A DNA stretch of 60,055 nucleotides from an uncultured Paenibacillaceae bacterium (lineage in GTDB: Bacteria > Bacillota > Bacilli > Paenibacillales > DA-C8), in contig CALGAO010000016.1 in assembly GCA_937957685.1 (NCBI GenBank), forward strand, positions 1 through 60,055, in the 5' to 3' direction. This document shows positions 20,232 through 29,125 of this stretch, in pieces (the first letter of the stretch is position 1; the number at the start of each line of letters is the position of its first letter). Both the position numbers and the translations under genes were made by a program. A model generated the notes under the pieces. That model did no database searches. It worked only from the letters and a program-made list of their open reading frames with translations, and had not been told where the DNA came from.

Positions 20232-22232
20232 ATGTCTCAGGAAAGAAAAACATTCTATCTGACGACCCCCATCTATTACCCAAGCGACAATCTGCACATC
20301 GGACATGCGTACACCACGGTCGCCGCGGATGCGATGGCCCGCTACAAGCGGCTGCGCGGCTACGATGTGTACTTCCTGACCGGCACCGATGAACATGGGC
20401 AGAAGATCGAGCGCAAGGCGGCGGAGAAGGGCAAGACGCCGCAGAAGTTCGTCGATGACATCGTCGCGGGCATCAAGGAACTGTGGGAGAAGCTGGAGAT
20501 CACCTATGACGACTTCATCCGCACGACGGAAGACCGTCACAAGCGCTCCGTCGAGAAGATTTTCAAACAGCTCATGGATCAGGGAGACATCTATCTCGGT
20601 ACCTATGAAGGGTGGTACTGCACGCCTTGTGAATCGTTCTTCCTCGAGCGCCAGCTGGTGAACGGCAACTGTCCGGACTGCGGCCGTCCGGTGGAGCTCG
20701 TGAAGGAGGAGAGCTATTTCTTCCGCATGAGCAAATATGTGGATCGCCTGCTCCAATACTATGAGGAAAATCCCGACTTCATCCAGCCGGAATCGCGCAA
20801 GAATGAAATGATCAACAACTTCATCAAACCGGGCCTGGAGGATCTCGCCGTATCCCGCACGACATTCGACTGGGGGATCAAGGTGCCGGGCAATCCGAAG
20901 CATGTCGTCTATGTCTGGATTGATGCGCTGTCCAACTACATCACCGCACTTGGCTACGGCTCGAATGACGACAGCAAGTATCGCCGTTACTGGCCAGCGG
21001 ATGTGCATCTCGTCGGCAAGGAGATCGTCCGCTTCCATACGATCTATTGGCCGATCATGCTGATGGCGCTGGGGCTTCCGCTGCCGAAGAAGGTGTTCGG
21101 CCACGGCTGGTGGCTGACGCTGGAAGGCAAGATGTCGAAGTCGAAGGGCAACGTGATCAATCCGGTGTACCTGATCGATCGCTATGGCCTGGACGCCTTC
21201 CGCTACTTCCTGATGCGCGAGGTTCCTTTTGGCGCCGACGGCACCTTTACGCCGGAAGGATTCATCGAGCGGATCAACTTCGATCTCGCCAATGACCTTG
21301 GCAATCTGCTCAATCGCTCGGTGGCGATGATTGACAAGTATTTCGATGGGACGGTTCCGGCCTATGCCGGCTCGGTCACGCCTTATGACGAAGATCTGCG
21401 GAAAGCGGCGGCTGAGGCAGTCGAGCAGGTGGAGAAAGCGATGGATGGCATGGAGTTCTCGGTTGCCCTGACGGCGCTCTGGAAATTCATCAGCCATTCG
21501 AACAAATACATCGATCTGACCCAGCCGTGGGTGCTGGCGAAGGACGAGGCGAAACGCGGCGAGCTGGCATCGGTGATGACGCATCTGGCCGAATCGCTGC
21601 GCATCGCTTCGATCATGCTGCAGCCATTCATGACCAGAACGCCGCAGAAGATGTGGCAGCAGCTCGGCATCGTTGAAGGTGAGCTGACGGGCTGGGATAC
21701 CGTTCGCACGTTTGGTCTCATGGGCGGTCAGAAGGTGGCCAAAGGGGATCCGGTCTTCCCTCGCCTCGATCTGGAGGAAGAACGGGCGTATATCCTGCAG
21801 TCGATGACAAGAGCGGCCGCTCCTGCTGCGGATGCCCAGTCAGCCACGGCTGATGCGAATGCGGCTCAGGGCAAGGGAGATGGCGCAAGCGCACCGATCG
21901 AGCACAAGGACGAAATCTCGATCGACGACTTTGCCAAGGTCGAGCTGCGCGTCGCCCAGGTGATCGCGGCGGAGCCGATCCCGAAGGCGGACCGGCTCCT
22001 CAAGCTGCAGCTGGATCTCGGCTATGAGCAGCGGCAGGTCGTCTCGGGCATCGCCGAGCATTACAAGCCGGAGGATCTCGTCGGGCGCAAGGTCATCTGC
22101 GTCGTGAATCTGAAGCCGGTCAAGCTGCGCGGCGAGCTGTCGCAAGGCATGATCCTGGCGGCCTCGAAGGACGGACAGCTGACGCTGGCGACCGTCCCCG
22201 ATTCCATGCCGAACGGCGCGATCGTCAAATAA
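20232..22232 (+). CDS. metG: Methionyl-tRNA synthetase
   Basis: A class I aminoacyl-tRNA synthetase charging tRNA-Met. The 666-residue protein has HIGH (NLHIGHAYTT), the knuckle cysteines CTPC...CPDC (about 130-150), WIDALSNY, and KMSKSKGN (about 301-308). After the anticodon domain a linker rich in Ala/Asp leads to the C-terminal EMAP/Arc1p-like tRNA-binding domain (IDDFAKVELRVAQVIAAEPIPKADRLL...). Start 20232 (MSQERKTFYLTTPIYYPS) follows GAGGAAC; the longer upstream frame would run back into the T-box terminator. Regulated by the T-box leader. Confidence 0.96.
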   Translation: MSQERKTFYLTTPIYYPSDNLHIGHAYTTVAADAMARYKRLRGYDVYFLTGTDEHGQKIERKAAEKGKTPQKFVDDIVAGIKELWEKLEITYDDFIRTTEDRHKRSVEKIFKQLMDQGDIYLGTYEGWYCTPCESFFLERQLVNGNCPDCGRPVELVKEESYFFRMSKYVDRLLQYYEENPDFIQPESRKNEMINNFIKPGLEDLAVSRTTFDWGIKVPGNPKHVVYVWIDALSNYITALGYGSNDDSKYRRYWPADVHLVGKEIVRFHTIYWPIMLMALGLPLPKKVFGHGWWLTLEGKMSKSKGNVINPVYLIDRYGLDAFRYFLMREVPFGADGTFTPEGFIERINFDLANDLGNLLNRSVAMIDKYFDGTVPAYAGSVTPYDEDLRKAAAEAVEQVEKAMDGMEFSVALTALWKFISHSNKYIDLTQPWVLAKDEAKRGELASVMTHLAESLRIASIMLQPFMTRTPQKMWQQLGIVEGELTGWDTVRTFGLMGGQKVAKGDPVFPRLDLEEERAYILQSMTRAAAPAADAQSATADANAAQGKGDGASAPIEHKDEISIDDFAKVELRVAQVIAAEPIPKADRLLKLQLDLGYEQRQVVSGIAEHYKPEDLVGRKVICVVNLKPVKLRGELSQGMILAASKDGQLTLATVPDSMPNGAIVK

Positions 22233-22241
22233 TCACGTTGC

Positions 22242-22285
22242 ACAAGGCTGAGAAGAAAACGGGTCAGTTTTCCTCTCAGCCTTGT
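22242..22285 (+). terminator. Hairpin after metG
   Basis: A perfect 12-bp stem ACAAGGCTGAGA / TCTCAGCCTTGT with a 20-nt loop follows metG by 10 nt. No T run follows, so it may act only as a 3' stabiliser. Confidence 0.55.
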
Positions 22286-22550
22286 CTCGTCAAGCGGGCC
22301 TGTCCGCGATGGGTACACCATGTCCCATCCAACGACCGGTGTGAGTAGCGGTCCACTGCTTCCACTCCCTCCGGCTTGTTGAAGGGACGTATACCCTTAT
22401 CGGTAAAACGTTAACGATAAAGCTAGTCAGGGAACGCCAGACGATTCGGCATGAGAGAAGAAAAAATCGTCTCTCAGCCCCAGGATCTGTTCAACATGTT
22501 GCGGGCATAGAACCGGTAACCCGGAATATACATGATGGTGTTGAGGCTTA
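22286..22550. other. Intergenic region with two dyads, no gene seen
   Basis: No ORF is supported. A dyad TTATCG...CGATAA with inner TAA/TTA pairs lies at 22397-22420, and a hairpin with GAGAGA/TCTCTC arms lies near 22453-22477. Neither matches a motif I know; both are upstream of the zinc uptake operon. Confidence 0.4.
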
Positions 22551-22630
22551 ATTGTAATTTTTATGATTTAGTTGACAGAAGGAATCAATCTGTCTTATAC
22601 TCTCGGGAGAAAATCATAAAAATTACTATT
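22550..22630 (+). promoter_or_regulatory. znuA promoter between two inverted Zur-like boxes
   Basis: The promoter is TTGACA (22572-22577), 18 bp, TATACT (22596-22601). GTAATTTTTATGATTT (22554-22569) and its exact reverse complement AAATCATAAAAATTAC (22611-22626) flank it. Each sits in a 9-1-9 dyad of the Bacillus Zur type (AATTGTAAT-T-TTTATGATT and AATCATAAA-A-ATTACTATT). Two boxes around one promoter suggest cooperative repression under zinc sufficiency. The Zur assignment rests on motif shape plus the zinc transporter downstream. Confidence 0.75.
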
Positions 22631-22655
22631 TACATACTTCGAAGGAGCAATCAAC

Positions 22656-23675
22656 ATGAGTCGAACCATCACTCGAACCATCATGCGAACATGGATGATC
22701 ATCCTGCTGATCGTTGCGGTTACTTCCGGATGCGGCAGCAAAGCGCAATTTTCCGAAGACAAGATCAATGTGCTGACCAGTTTCTATCCGTTGTATGACC
22801 TGGCCCGGGAAATCGGCGGGGATCATGTGCAAGTGATCAATATGATCCCGGCGGGGGTCGATCCGCATGACTGGTCGCCGAAGAGCCAGGATCTGGTCAA
22901 TCTGACGAAAGGCCAATTGTTTGTGTACAATGGAGCGGGCTTCGATGATTGGTGGGTTGAGGATATGCTCGCCAGCATCAACAGCGGCAAGAAACCGCAT
23001 GTCGTCAAGGCGAGCGAAGGCCTGACTCTCATCTCTGTATCGGACACGGATTCGGTGGAGGAAGAGTCGTCAACGGATGATCATGACCATGAGCATGATC
23101 ACTCCAGTGACGGGCACGCGATCGGGGATGGCCATGACCATGACCACGGCGACTACGACCCGCATACCTGGCTCAGTCTGCTGAACGCGATCACGATGGC
23201 CGGCAACATCAAGGACGGGCTGATCGCGGTTGATCCGGACAATCGCGCGGATTACGAAGCGAACTACGAGAAGCTGCGGAGCGAACTCATGCAGCTGCAT
23301 GAGCAGTTTGCGCAGATGGTGGAACGGGGGGCGCGCCGTGAGTTCGTCACCTCGCACCGGGCGTTTGCCTATCTGGCGCGGGATTATGGATTGACCCAAC
23401 TGTCGGTGATGGGACTGTCCACCGAGGCGGAGCCGACCTCGCAGGCGATCAAGGAAATATCGGACTTTATTCGGGATCATGGGGTTCGTTATCTGCTGCT
23501 GGAGGAACTGGCTTCGCCGAAGCTCGCGGAGACGCTGGCGCGCGACCTCGGGATCGGGATCCTGACCCTGAATCCGATCGAAGGCTTGACGAAGGAACAG
23601 GAAGCAAGCGGTGAGGATTATTTGTCATTAATGAGACACAATTTGGCCAGCCTCGAACTTGCCCTGCAAGAGTAG
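22656..23675 (+). CDS. znuA: Zinc ABC transporter substrate-binding lipoprotein
   Basis: A cluster A-I solute-binding protein that captures zinc outside the membrane. The 339-residue protein has a lipoprotein signal (IILLIVAVTSGCGS, lipobox cysteine about residue 26), the N-lobe SFYPLYDLAREIGGD and PAGVDPHDWSPKSQD (ligand His), a His/Asp loop (DHDHEHDHSS...GHDHDHGDYDPHTWL, about 142-170), and the later ligand His in FVTSHRAFAYLARDYGL. The His loop and Zur-like boxes favour zinc over manganese. SD GAAGGAG is 9 nt before the ATG. First gene of znuA-znuC-znuB; the symbol adcA is also used in Firmicutes. Confidence 0.94.
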   Translation: MSRTITRTIMRTWMIILLIVAVTSGCGSKAQFSEDKINVLTSFYPLYDLAREIGGDHVQVINMIPAGVDPHDWSPKSQDLVNLTKGQLFVYNGAGFDDWWVEDMLASINSGKKPHVVKASEGLTLISVSDTDSVEEESSTDDHDHEHDHSSDGHAIGDGHDHDHGDYDPHTWLSLLNAITMAGNIKDGLIAVDPDNRADYEANYEKLRSELMQLHEQFAQMVERGARREFVTSHRAFAYLARDYGLTQLSVMGLSTEAEPTSQAIKEISDFIRDHGVRYLLLEELASPKLAETLARDLGIGILTLNPIEGLTKEQEASGEDYLSLMRHNLASLELALQE

Positions 23676-23732
23676 TTTATATACGATTATGATAAAGACC
23701 TGCCATTTCTGGCATGGTGAAGGAGCAATCTT

Positions 23733-24857
23733 ATGCACGCAGTGGATGACTGCCACGAACCGGTCATAGAACTACGAGACGTATCTTTCGCATATGATGG
23801 CGATCAGGTGCTGAGCAACCTGAATGTCAGCGTGAAGCAACGGGATTTCGCCGGGCTGATCGGAGCCAACGGAGCGGGCAAGACGACGCTGCTGCGCATG
23901 ATCGTTGGACTTCTGAAGCCCGTATCCGGTGACATCCGGCTGTTCGGCGAGCCGATCAGGCAGTTCCGCGATTGGGACCGGATCGGCTACGTGCCGCAGA
24001 AGCACGGGCTGAATCCGCAATTTCCGGCCTCGGTGCGCGAAGTCGTGCTCTCCGGCCTGTACACGCGCAAGCGCTGGCTGAAGCGGCTGACCGCAGCGGA
24101 TCATCGCAAGGCGGATGAAGCGATGCTTGCGCTCGGCATCGAGCAACTGGCGGACAAGCGCATCGGTCAGCTGTCCGGGGGCCAGCAGCAGCGCGTCTTC
24201 CTAGCCAGGGCGATCATCAACAACCCGGAGCTGCTCATCCTCGATGAGCCGTTTACCGGCGTGGACGAAGCGACGCAGACAAGCTTCTTCCACATCCTCA
24301 AACATATGCATCAGCATCACAACATCACGATCCTCATGGTCTCCCATGAGCTGCAGATGATGCGCGACTATCTCGGCCATGATCCGCTGAAGATCAATCA
24401 GCGGCTGAGCCTGTACATCCGCCATTCGCACGGCAACCCGTGCAGCGGTACGGACATGATCCACAGCCTGCAGCATCTGAGAGCGAGTCAGGGAGAGCGG
24501 CCCGATCAGGCGCCAGCAGGGTCAGCCGAGCAGTCGGGCGCAGTGAGCGGAGCCGGCAAGCGGGCGGAAGGAGCGTCCGGAGGGAATGAGCCGATCCGGA
24601 CAGATGCAGCGCCAGCAGGATCAATCGAGCGGTCGGGCGCAGTGAGCGGAGCAGGCGAACAGGCAGAAGGAGTGTGCGGAGGGAATGAGCTGGCTCCTTC
24701 CGGCTCAGGGCAAGCAGACAGGAAGCGTGATCCGGCAAGCAACGCGAGCGCTGATCCAGCAGGATCTGAGACGGAGCGCATGAGCAGATCCGGCCAGGCC
24801 GAAGCCGGGAACGATGAGGAACCGCTGCTGGCAGCGGCAAGGAAGAGGGAGTCGTGA
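23733..24857 (+). CDS. znuC: Zinc ABC transporter ATP-binding protein with repetitive C-terminal tail
   Basis: The ATPase of the zinc importer. Residues 1-250 form a standard ABC domain: Walker A GANGAGKTT (about 47-55), Q-loop YVPQKHGLNPQFPASV, signature LSGGQQQRVFLARA, Walker B LLILDEPFTGVD, H-loop MVSHEL. The remaining 120 residues are unusual: a polar tail rich in Gly, Ala, Ser and Glu containing a duplicated block (PAGSAEQSGAVSGAG and PAGSIERSGAVSGAG). Typical family length is about 250. SD GAAGGAG precedes the ATG. The stop overlaps the GTG of znuB (GTGA). The tail has no cysteine/histidine cluster to suggest metal binding. Confidence 0.94.
   Translation: MHAVDDCHEPVIELRDVSFAYDGDQVLSNLNVSVKQRDFAGLIGANGAGKTTLLRMIVGLLKPVSGDIRLFGEPIRQFRDWDRIGYVPQKHGLNPQFPASVREVVLSGLYTRKRWLKRLTAADHRKADEAMLALGIEQLADKRIGQLSGGQQQRVFLARAIINNPELLILDEPFTGVDEATQTSFFHILKHMHQHHNITILMVSHELQMMRDYLGHDPLKINQRLSLYIRHSHGNPCSGTDMIHSLQHLRASQGERPDQAPAGSAEQSGAVSGAGKRAEGASGGNEPIRTDAAPAGSIERSGAVSGAGEQAEGVCGGNELAPSGSGQADRKRDPASNASADPAGSETERMSRSGQAEAGNDEEPLLAAARKRES
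24510..24689 (+). repeat. 81-bp imperfect direct repeat in the znuC tail
   Basis: Two copies (about 24510-24590 and 24609-24689), offset by 99 bp, share the cores gcgccagcagg, gtcgggcgcagtgagcggag and cggagggaatgag. The in-frame duplication created the repeated tail of ZnuC. Confidence 0.85.
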
Positions 24858-25672
24858 GCATGACGGCACTGCTGGATATCTTCACCTACCCGTTCTTCCA
24901 GAAGGCGCTGGTCGGCGGCATCCTGATCGGACTGATGTCGCCGCTCGTCGGCGCCTTCCTCGTGTACCGCCGCCTGTCGATGATCGGCGACACGCTGTCC
25001 CACGTCTCCATCGCCGGCGTGGCCCTCGGCTTCCTCGTCGGCCTGTCGCCGCAGGGCATCGGGGTCATCTTCGCCGTCATCGCCGCCTTCGCCATCGAGC
25101 AGCTGCGCACGATGTACCGAGCCTATGCGGAATTGTCGATCGCCATCATGATGTCCGGCGGCGTTGCGCTGGCTTCCATCTTCATCACGATGGGCAAGGG
25201 AACGATGAATGTCACCGGCTATCTGTTCGGCAGCATCTATACGCTGGATATGGCGGATCTTCTGCTCGTCGGCGGCGTGACGCTGATCGTCCTGCTGTTC
25301 GTCGGCCTCAATTTCAAGGAATTGTTCCTGCTGACCTTCGATGAGGACGCGGCGCGCGTGAACGGGTTGCCGCATCGGGCGTATAACCTGCTCATCACCT
25401 TGCTGACGGCGCTCACGATCAGCGCCGCGATCAAGCTTGTCGGCGCCTTGCTCGTCTCCGCGCTGATCACCGTACCCGTCGCCTCGAGCATGATCATCGC
25501 GCGAAACTTCCGGCATTCGGTATGGCTGTCTGTCCTGTATTCGGAGATCGCGGTCATCGTCGGCATCGTCGCGGCCAGCCTCTGGAGCTGGGCGCCGAGC
25601 GGAACGATCGTCCTGCTCCTGATCGTCATGTTGATCGGCACGATAGCAGTGAAGAAAGGATTGACGCGATAA
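24854..25672 (+). CDS. znuB: Zinc ABC transporter permease
   Basis: The integral membrane subunit of the importer, an ABC-3 family permease. The 272-residue protein has about 8-9 hydrophobic helices, with VYRRLSMIGDTLSHVSIAGVALG (about 38-60), the coupling segment that meets the ATPase, and KLVGALLVSALITVPVA near the C-terminus. The GTG overlaps the znuC stop; the ATG at 24860 is better spaced from GAGGGAG and may be the true start. ccdA begins one base after its stop. Confidence 0.93.
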   Translation: MSMTALLDIFTYPFFQKALVGGILIGLMSPLVGAFLVYRRLSMIGDTLSHVSIAGVALGFLVGLSPQGIGVIFAVIAAFAIEQLRTMYRAYAELSIAIMMSGGVALASIFITMGKGTMNVTGYLFGSIYTLDMADLLLVGGVTLIVLLFVGLNFKELFLLTFDEDAARVNGLPHRAYNLLITLLTALTISAAIKLVGALLVSALITVPVASSMIIARNFRHSVWLSVLYSEIAVIVGIVAASLWSWAPSGTIVLLLIVMLIGTIAVKKGLTR

Positions 25673-25673
25673 C

Positions 25674-26381
25674 ATGGAGCTCAATGTATGGATTGCGCTT
25701 GCGGCCGGCTTCCTGTCCTTCATCTCGCCTTGCTGCCTGCCGCTGTATCCATCCTATCTGTCCTATATCACAGGCGTATCGGTCTCGCAGCTCAAGTCGG
25801 AGGCCGGCACCAGGGAAGTGCGTCGTCGGCTCGTCTCCCATACGCTGGCCTTCATCCTCGGCTTCTCGGTCATTTTCTATACGCTGGGAGCGGCAGCCGG
25901 CATCCTGGCCGACCTGTTCTATGACCAGCGCGACCTGATCAGCCAGATCGCCGGCATCCTGATGGTGGTGTTCGGCCTGTTCATGCTGGGGATCTTCCGT
26001 CCGCAATTTCTGATGCGCGAGCGCAAGCTGCAATTCCGCAAGCCGTTCGGCTATGTCGGCTCATTCCTGGTCGGCGTCGGCTTCGCTGCCGGCTGGTCGC
26101 CCTGCATCGGTCCGATCCTCTCCGCGATCATCGCCATCTCGGCCACGGAGAAGGGGCTCTGGCTCACGATGATCACCGCTTATACGATCGGCTTCGCCGT
26201 ACCTTTCTTCATCATGGCCTTCTTCCTCGGTTCGACCCGCGTCCTGCTCCGATATTCGAATGCGCTGATGAAGGCGGGCGGCGGAGTCATGGTTCTGCTG
26301 GGCGTCCTGCTGTATCTTGGACAGATGACCAAGATCACCGCCTGGCTCACGTCGATCACGCCTGATTGGCTGATGTTCTGA
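25674..26381 (+). CDS. ccdA: Cytochrome c biogenesis protein CcdA
   Basis: A six-helix membrane protein that passes reducing equivalents from cytoplasmic thioredoxin to exported thiol-disulfide proteins for cytochrome c maturation and, in Bacillus, spore synthesis. The 235-residue protein has the two redox cysteines in GFLSFISPCCLPLYPSYLSYI (about 12-32) and GWSPCIGPILSA (about 140-151). It follows znuB by one base and is probably co-transcribed with the zinc transporter. Confidence 0.94.
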   Translation: MELNVWIALAAGFLSFISPCCLPLYPSYLSYITGVSVSQLKSEAGTREVRRRLVSHTLAFILGFSVIFYTLGAAAGILADLFYDQRDLISQIAGILMVVFGLFMLGIFRPQFLMRERKLQFRKPFGYVGSFLVGVGFAAGWSPCIGPILSAIIAISATEKGLWLTMITAYTIGFAVPFFIMAFFLGSTRVLLRYSNALMKAGGGVMVLLGVLLYLGQMTKITAWLTSITPDWLMF

Positions 26382-26480
26382 ATCCCGCTCCCTGGCCCGA
26401 TTCTCAAGTCAAGTCTTGCGATTGACGGCGGGAAAAGTGTATCATCTTGTTATCAAAAAGTTTGAAGGGAGGGCATACGT

Positions 26481-26906
26481 ATGGCGACACCCAGCATGGA
26501 AGATTATCTGGAGCGCATCTATCAGCTGATAGATGAGAAGGGGTACGCCCGCGTTTCCGACATTGCTGAGGGTCTGGAAGTCCACCCTTCGAGTGTGACG
26601 AAGATGATACAGAAGCTCGACAAGGACAATTATCTCGTCTACGAGAAATACCGTGGCCTGATGCTGACGCCCAAGGGCAAGAAGGTCGGCAAGCGTCTTG
26701 TGGACCGGCACCAGCTCCTCGAAGATTTCCTGAGGATCATCGGCGTTCGGGAAGAGCACATCTACAAGGATGTGGAAGGCATCGAGCATCATCTAAGCTG
26801 GGATTCGATCACCTGCATCGAGTCGCTGGTCGAATATTTCAATCGCGACCCGCAGCGTCTGAAAGACCTGCAGGCGATCAAAAATGAAATGGAAACGGAC
26901 TCTTGA
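26481..26906 (+). CDS. mntR: Manganese transport regulator MntR (DtxR family)
   Basis: A Mn(II)-responsive repressor of manganese uptake genes. The 141-residue protein is close to B. subtilis MntR along its length: winged helix (YARVSDIAEGLEVHPSSVTKMIQKL) and dimerisation domain. The metal ligands known from B. subtilis are all at the same positions: D8, E11, H77, E99, E102 and H103. The ATG follows GAAGGGAGGG. In B. subtilis mntR also lies next to the yqhO gene; the same pairing here starts the conserved block. Confidence 0.96.
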   Translation: MATPSMEDYLERIYQLIDEKGYARVSDIAEGLEVHPSSVTKMIQKLDKDNYLVYEKYRGLMLTPKGKKVGKRLVDRHQLLEDFLRIIGVREEHIYKDVEGIEHHLSWDSITCIESLVEYFNRDPQRLKDLQAIKNEMETDS

Positions 26907-26917
26907 GTCAGATGAGA

Positions 26918-26960
26918 GGGGGCTGTGCAGGGATTCACCTGATCACAGCCTCCTTCGTTC
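26918..26960 (+). terminator. Terminator after mntR
   Basis: GGGGGCTGTG (26918-26927) pairs with CACAGCCTCC (26944-26953), followed by a short T/C-rich run (ttcgttctctt). Confidence 0.6.
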
Positions 26961-27067
26961 TCTTATGGTCAAATCACGCGCGATCCCGGTTCCATACAGG
27001 CATAAGGACAGGCGCCAGCCGCATACAATCGATTGTTCTGACATGAACTGATTGTGCGGAAGGCGGG

Positions 27068-28009
27068 ATGGCAATGCGCATCAATGCGGTGTTCCAGGGC
27101 GGCGGTGTGAAGGGGATTGCTTTTGTCGGCGCGATCGCGGTGACCCGGCAGAGGGGATTCGTCTTTCACCGCCTGGCCGGCACGTCTTCGGGCTCGATTG
27201 TCGCCTCATTCCTGGCAGCCGGATACACGCATGAAGAGATGAAGGAGATCATCCTGGGAACCCCGTTTCATGAATTTCTGCAGAAGACGCTGATCCACCA
27301 GGTGCCGGTCATCGGTCCGGCGTTCAGGCTGCTGTTGAAAAAGGGGATCTACTCCGGGGATGCGCTGGAGACGTGGATCCGCAGGAAGCTGCTTGAGAAA
27401 GGCGTCAGAACCTTCAGGGATCTTCCGCCCGACTCGCTCTACATCATCGCCTCGGATCTCACCAATGGCAAGATGGTCGTGCTGCCGGATGACCTGCGCG
27501 ATTACGGGATCGACCCCGAGACGTTCGAGGTGGCGCGGGCTGTCCGGATGAGCATCAGCATTCCGTTCTTCTTCGATCCCGTCCTCCTGAAGAAGAACGT
27601 CTTCGTCGATGGAGGCGTTCTCAGCAACTTCCCGATGTGGATCTTCGACAATGAGATGATCAAGAAAGGAGGGGAGAAGCTGATCCCGACGATCGGTTAC
27701 CAGCTGGTGGGGAAGCATCCGCACACGAGGAATGAGATTCACGGCCCGATCACGATGCTGCAGGCCCTGTTCTCCACGATGATGGGGGCGCATGATGAAC
27801 GGTATATCGAGAAGGAGTACCGCTTCCGCACGATCAAGATCGACGCCTCCGCCGTTGGCACCGTGCAGTTCGATCTGACCCGCGAGCAGAGCCTGGAGCT
27901 GTATGAGTCCGGACGGAAGGCGGCGGAAGAATTTTTCGACAAATGGTCCTACGCGGAATATCTGGCCAAATTCCAGGATCTGTGCGTGAATGGCGCGTCA
28001 AGAAAATAA
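27068..28009 (+). CDS. yqhO: Patatin-like phospholipase family protein (YqhO-like)
   Basis: A serine acyl-hydrolase of the patatin fold, cytoplasmic by sequence (no signal). The 313-residue protein has the oxyanion motif FQGGGVKGIAFVGA (9-22), the nucleophile GTSSGS (G-x-S-x-G, about 40-45), and the catalytic Asp in VDGGVLSNFP (DGG, about 181-190). Substrate is unknown. SD GGAAGG precedes the ATG. Its position after mntR matches yqhO in B. subtilis. Confidence 0.9.
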   Translation: MAMRINAVFQGGGVKGIAFVGAIAVTRQRGFVFHRLAGTSSGSIVASFLAAGYTHEEMKEIILGTPFHEFLQKTLIHQVPVIGPAFRLLLKKGIYSGDALETWIRRKLLEKGVRTFRDLPPDSLYIIASDLTNGKMVVLPDDLRDYGIDPETFEVARAVRMSISIPFFFDPVLLKKNVFVDGGVLSNFPMWIFDNEMIKKGGEKLIPTIGYQLVGKHPHTRNEIHGPITMLQALFSTMMGAHDERYIEKEYRFRTIKIDASAVGTVQFDLTREQSLELYESGRKAAEEFFDKWSYAEYLAKFQDLCVNGASRK

Positions 28010-28010
28010 C

Positions 28011-28052
28011 AGGAACCTCCCCCTGCCTGTCAGTGGTAGAGGGGAGGTTCCT
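28011..28052. terminator. Bidirectional terminator
   Basis: A 12-bp perfect stem AGGAACCTCCCC / GGGGAGGTTCCT overlaps the stop codon region of the convergent minus-strand gene. Confidence 0.7.
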
Positions 28053-28347
28053 CATCGTCGTCCTTCTTGCTGCCCTCGATGACGCGCAGATGGACGGGCC
28101 GTTTCTTCGCGCTGGCCTTCTTCGCTCCCGGAGCCTGTCTGGAGACGGACGAGCGTTGATAGGCTGAAGATCTGCCCCGGCCCTGTCGCACTCTAAAGCG
28201 CTGGGGCGGAAAGAAATACAGGAGCAGCACCACGCCAACGACGATTCCGGGGATGATCAGTGTCTGCGGGGAGAGCCACAGAACCGATCCTGCTCCGATG
28301 GCGATCAGGATCAACAGGATGAATGTCCACAGGTTTCTCGCTTTCAT
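28030..28347 (-). CDS. Small two-helix membrane protein (position of YqhP)
   Basis: The 105-residue protein has two hydrophobic helices (LWTFILLILIAIGAGSVLWL, 6-25, and LIIPGIVVGVVLLLYFF, 30-46), then a basic, Ser/Arg-rich cytoplasmic tail ending in HLRVIEGSKKDDDEEPPLYH. No enzyme motif is present. It lies between yqhO and yqhR, where B. subtilis has yqhP, but I cannot confirm orthology from memory. SD GGGAAGTGA is upstream of the ATG. Confidence 0.75.
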   Translation of the reverse strand: MKARNLWTFILLILIAIGAGSVLWLSPQTLIIPGIVVGVVLLLYFFPPQRFRVRQGRGRSSAYQRSSVSRQAPGAKKASAKKRPVHLRVIEGSKKDDDEEPPLYH

Positions 28348-28529
28348 GTCAGGTTCACTTCCCGTTCAGGTTTCGATCGACTGGAACGCCGCGAGGCAGC
28401 CGCGCCATCAATCTATTTTCCATCATAGCGAAGCTTCGCCAGGCAAGCAACTCTCCCGGATGATTATCGTCATCACGTTTGTCGCATACTAGGGTTGTTC
28501 AATCTATCGTTACAGGAGGAGCAAGCTCT

Positions 28530-29048
28530 ATGCAAGCGACGGAACAAGAGGGCGCCGGACTTCGCCGCCAGCGCAGGCATCGGACCAATCCCTGGACGTT
28601 CTCCGCCAACGTCGGGTTCTTCGCCGGTCTGTTCTGGGGTCTCATCAAGCTTTTCTTCTATGCCTTTGAATTCACGAAGGTGGAGCCCGCATTCTTCGCG
28701 AAGACCTGGTATGTAAGCGGGTATCTGATCACCCGTCAGGGCTATGTTGTCTCCATGTTCTGGATCATCGTCGGCTCGATCGCGTCTGCCCTGCTGTATG
28801 CGGCCCTGTTTCGCAAGCTGAAAGGCCCCTGGCCCGGCGTCATCTACGGACTCGTCTGGTGGGCGGCGCTGTTCCTGTGGATAGGCCCTGCGACCGGAAT
28901 GACGGAGCCGATCTGGGAGATGGACCGCAACTCCTTCTGGACCGAGCTTTGCCTGTTTGTCCTGTGGGGAGAATTTATCGGGTTCAGCATCAACTTTGAA
29001 TTTACCGACGAACAGAGCAGGAACAGCGATCCGCATATGCTGAAATGA
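28530..29048 (+). CDS. yqhR: YqhR-like conserved membrane protein
   Basis: The 172-residue protein has four hydrophobic helices (ANVGFFAGLFWGLIKLFFY, VVSMFWIIVGSIASALLYA, WPGVIYGLVWWAALFLWIG, WTELCLFVLWGEFIGFSI). It resembles the YqhR family of spore-formers and precedes aroQ as in B. subtilis. Function is unknown. Start 28530 is chosen for its strong SD (AGGAGGAGC); the frame opens 17 codons earlier without one. Confidence 0.85.
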   Translation: MQATEQEGAGLRRQRRHRTNPWTFSANVGFFAGLFWGLIKLFFYAFEFTKVEPAFFAKTWYVSGYLITRQGYVVSMFWIIVGSIASALLYAALFRKLKGPWPGVIYGLVWWAALFLWIGPATGMTEPIWEMDRNSFWTELCLFVLWGEFIGFSINFEFTDEQSRNSDPHMLK

Positions 29049-29125
29049 ATACTTTTTCTTTAAAACTGCACTCCGCTATGGTAAAATGTCATAATGGATT
29101 TGTTAGCGGAAGGATGGTTGCGGCG

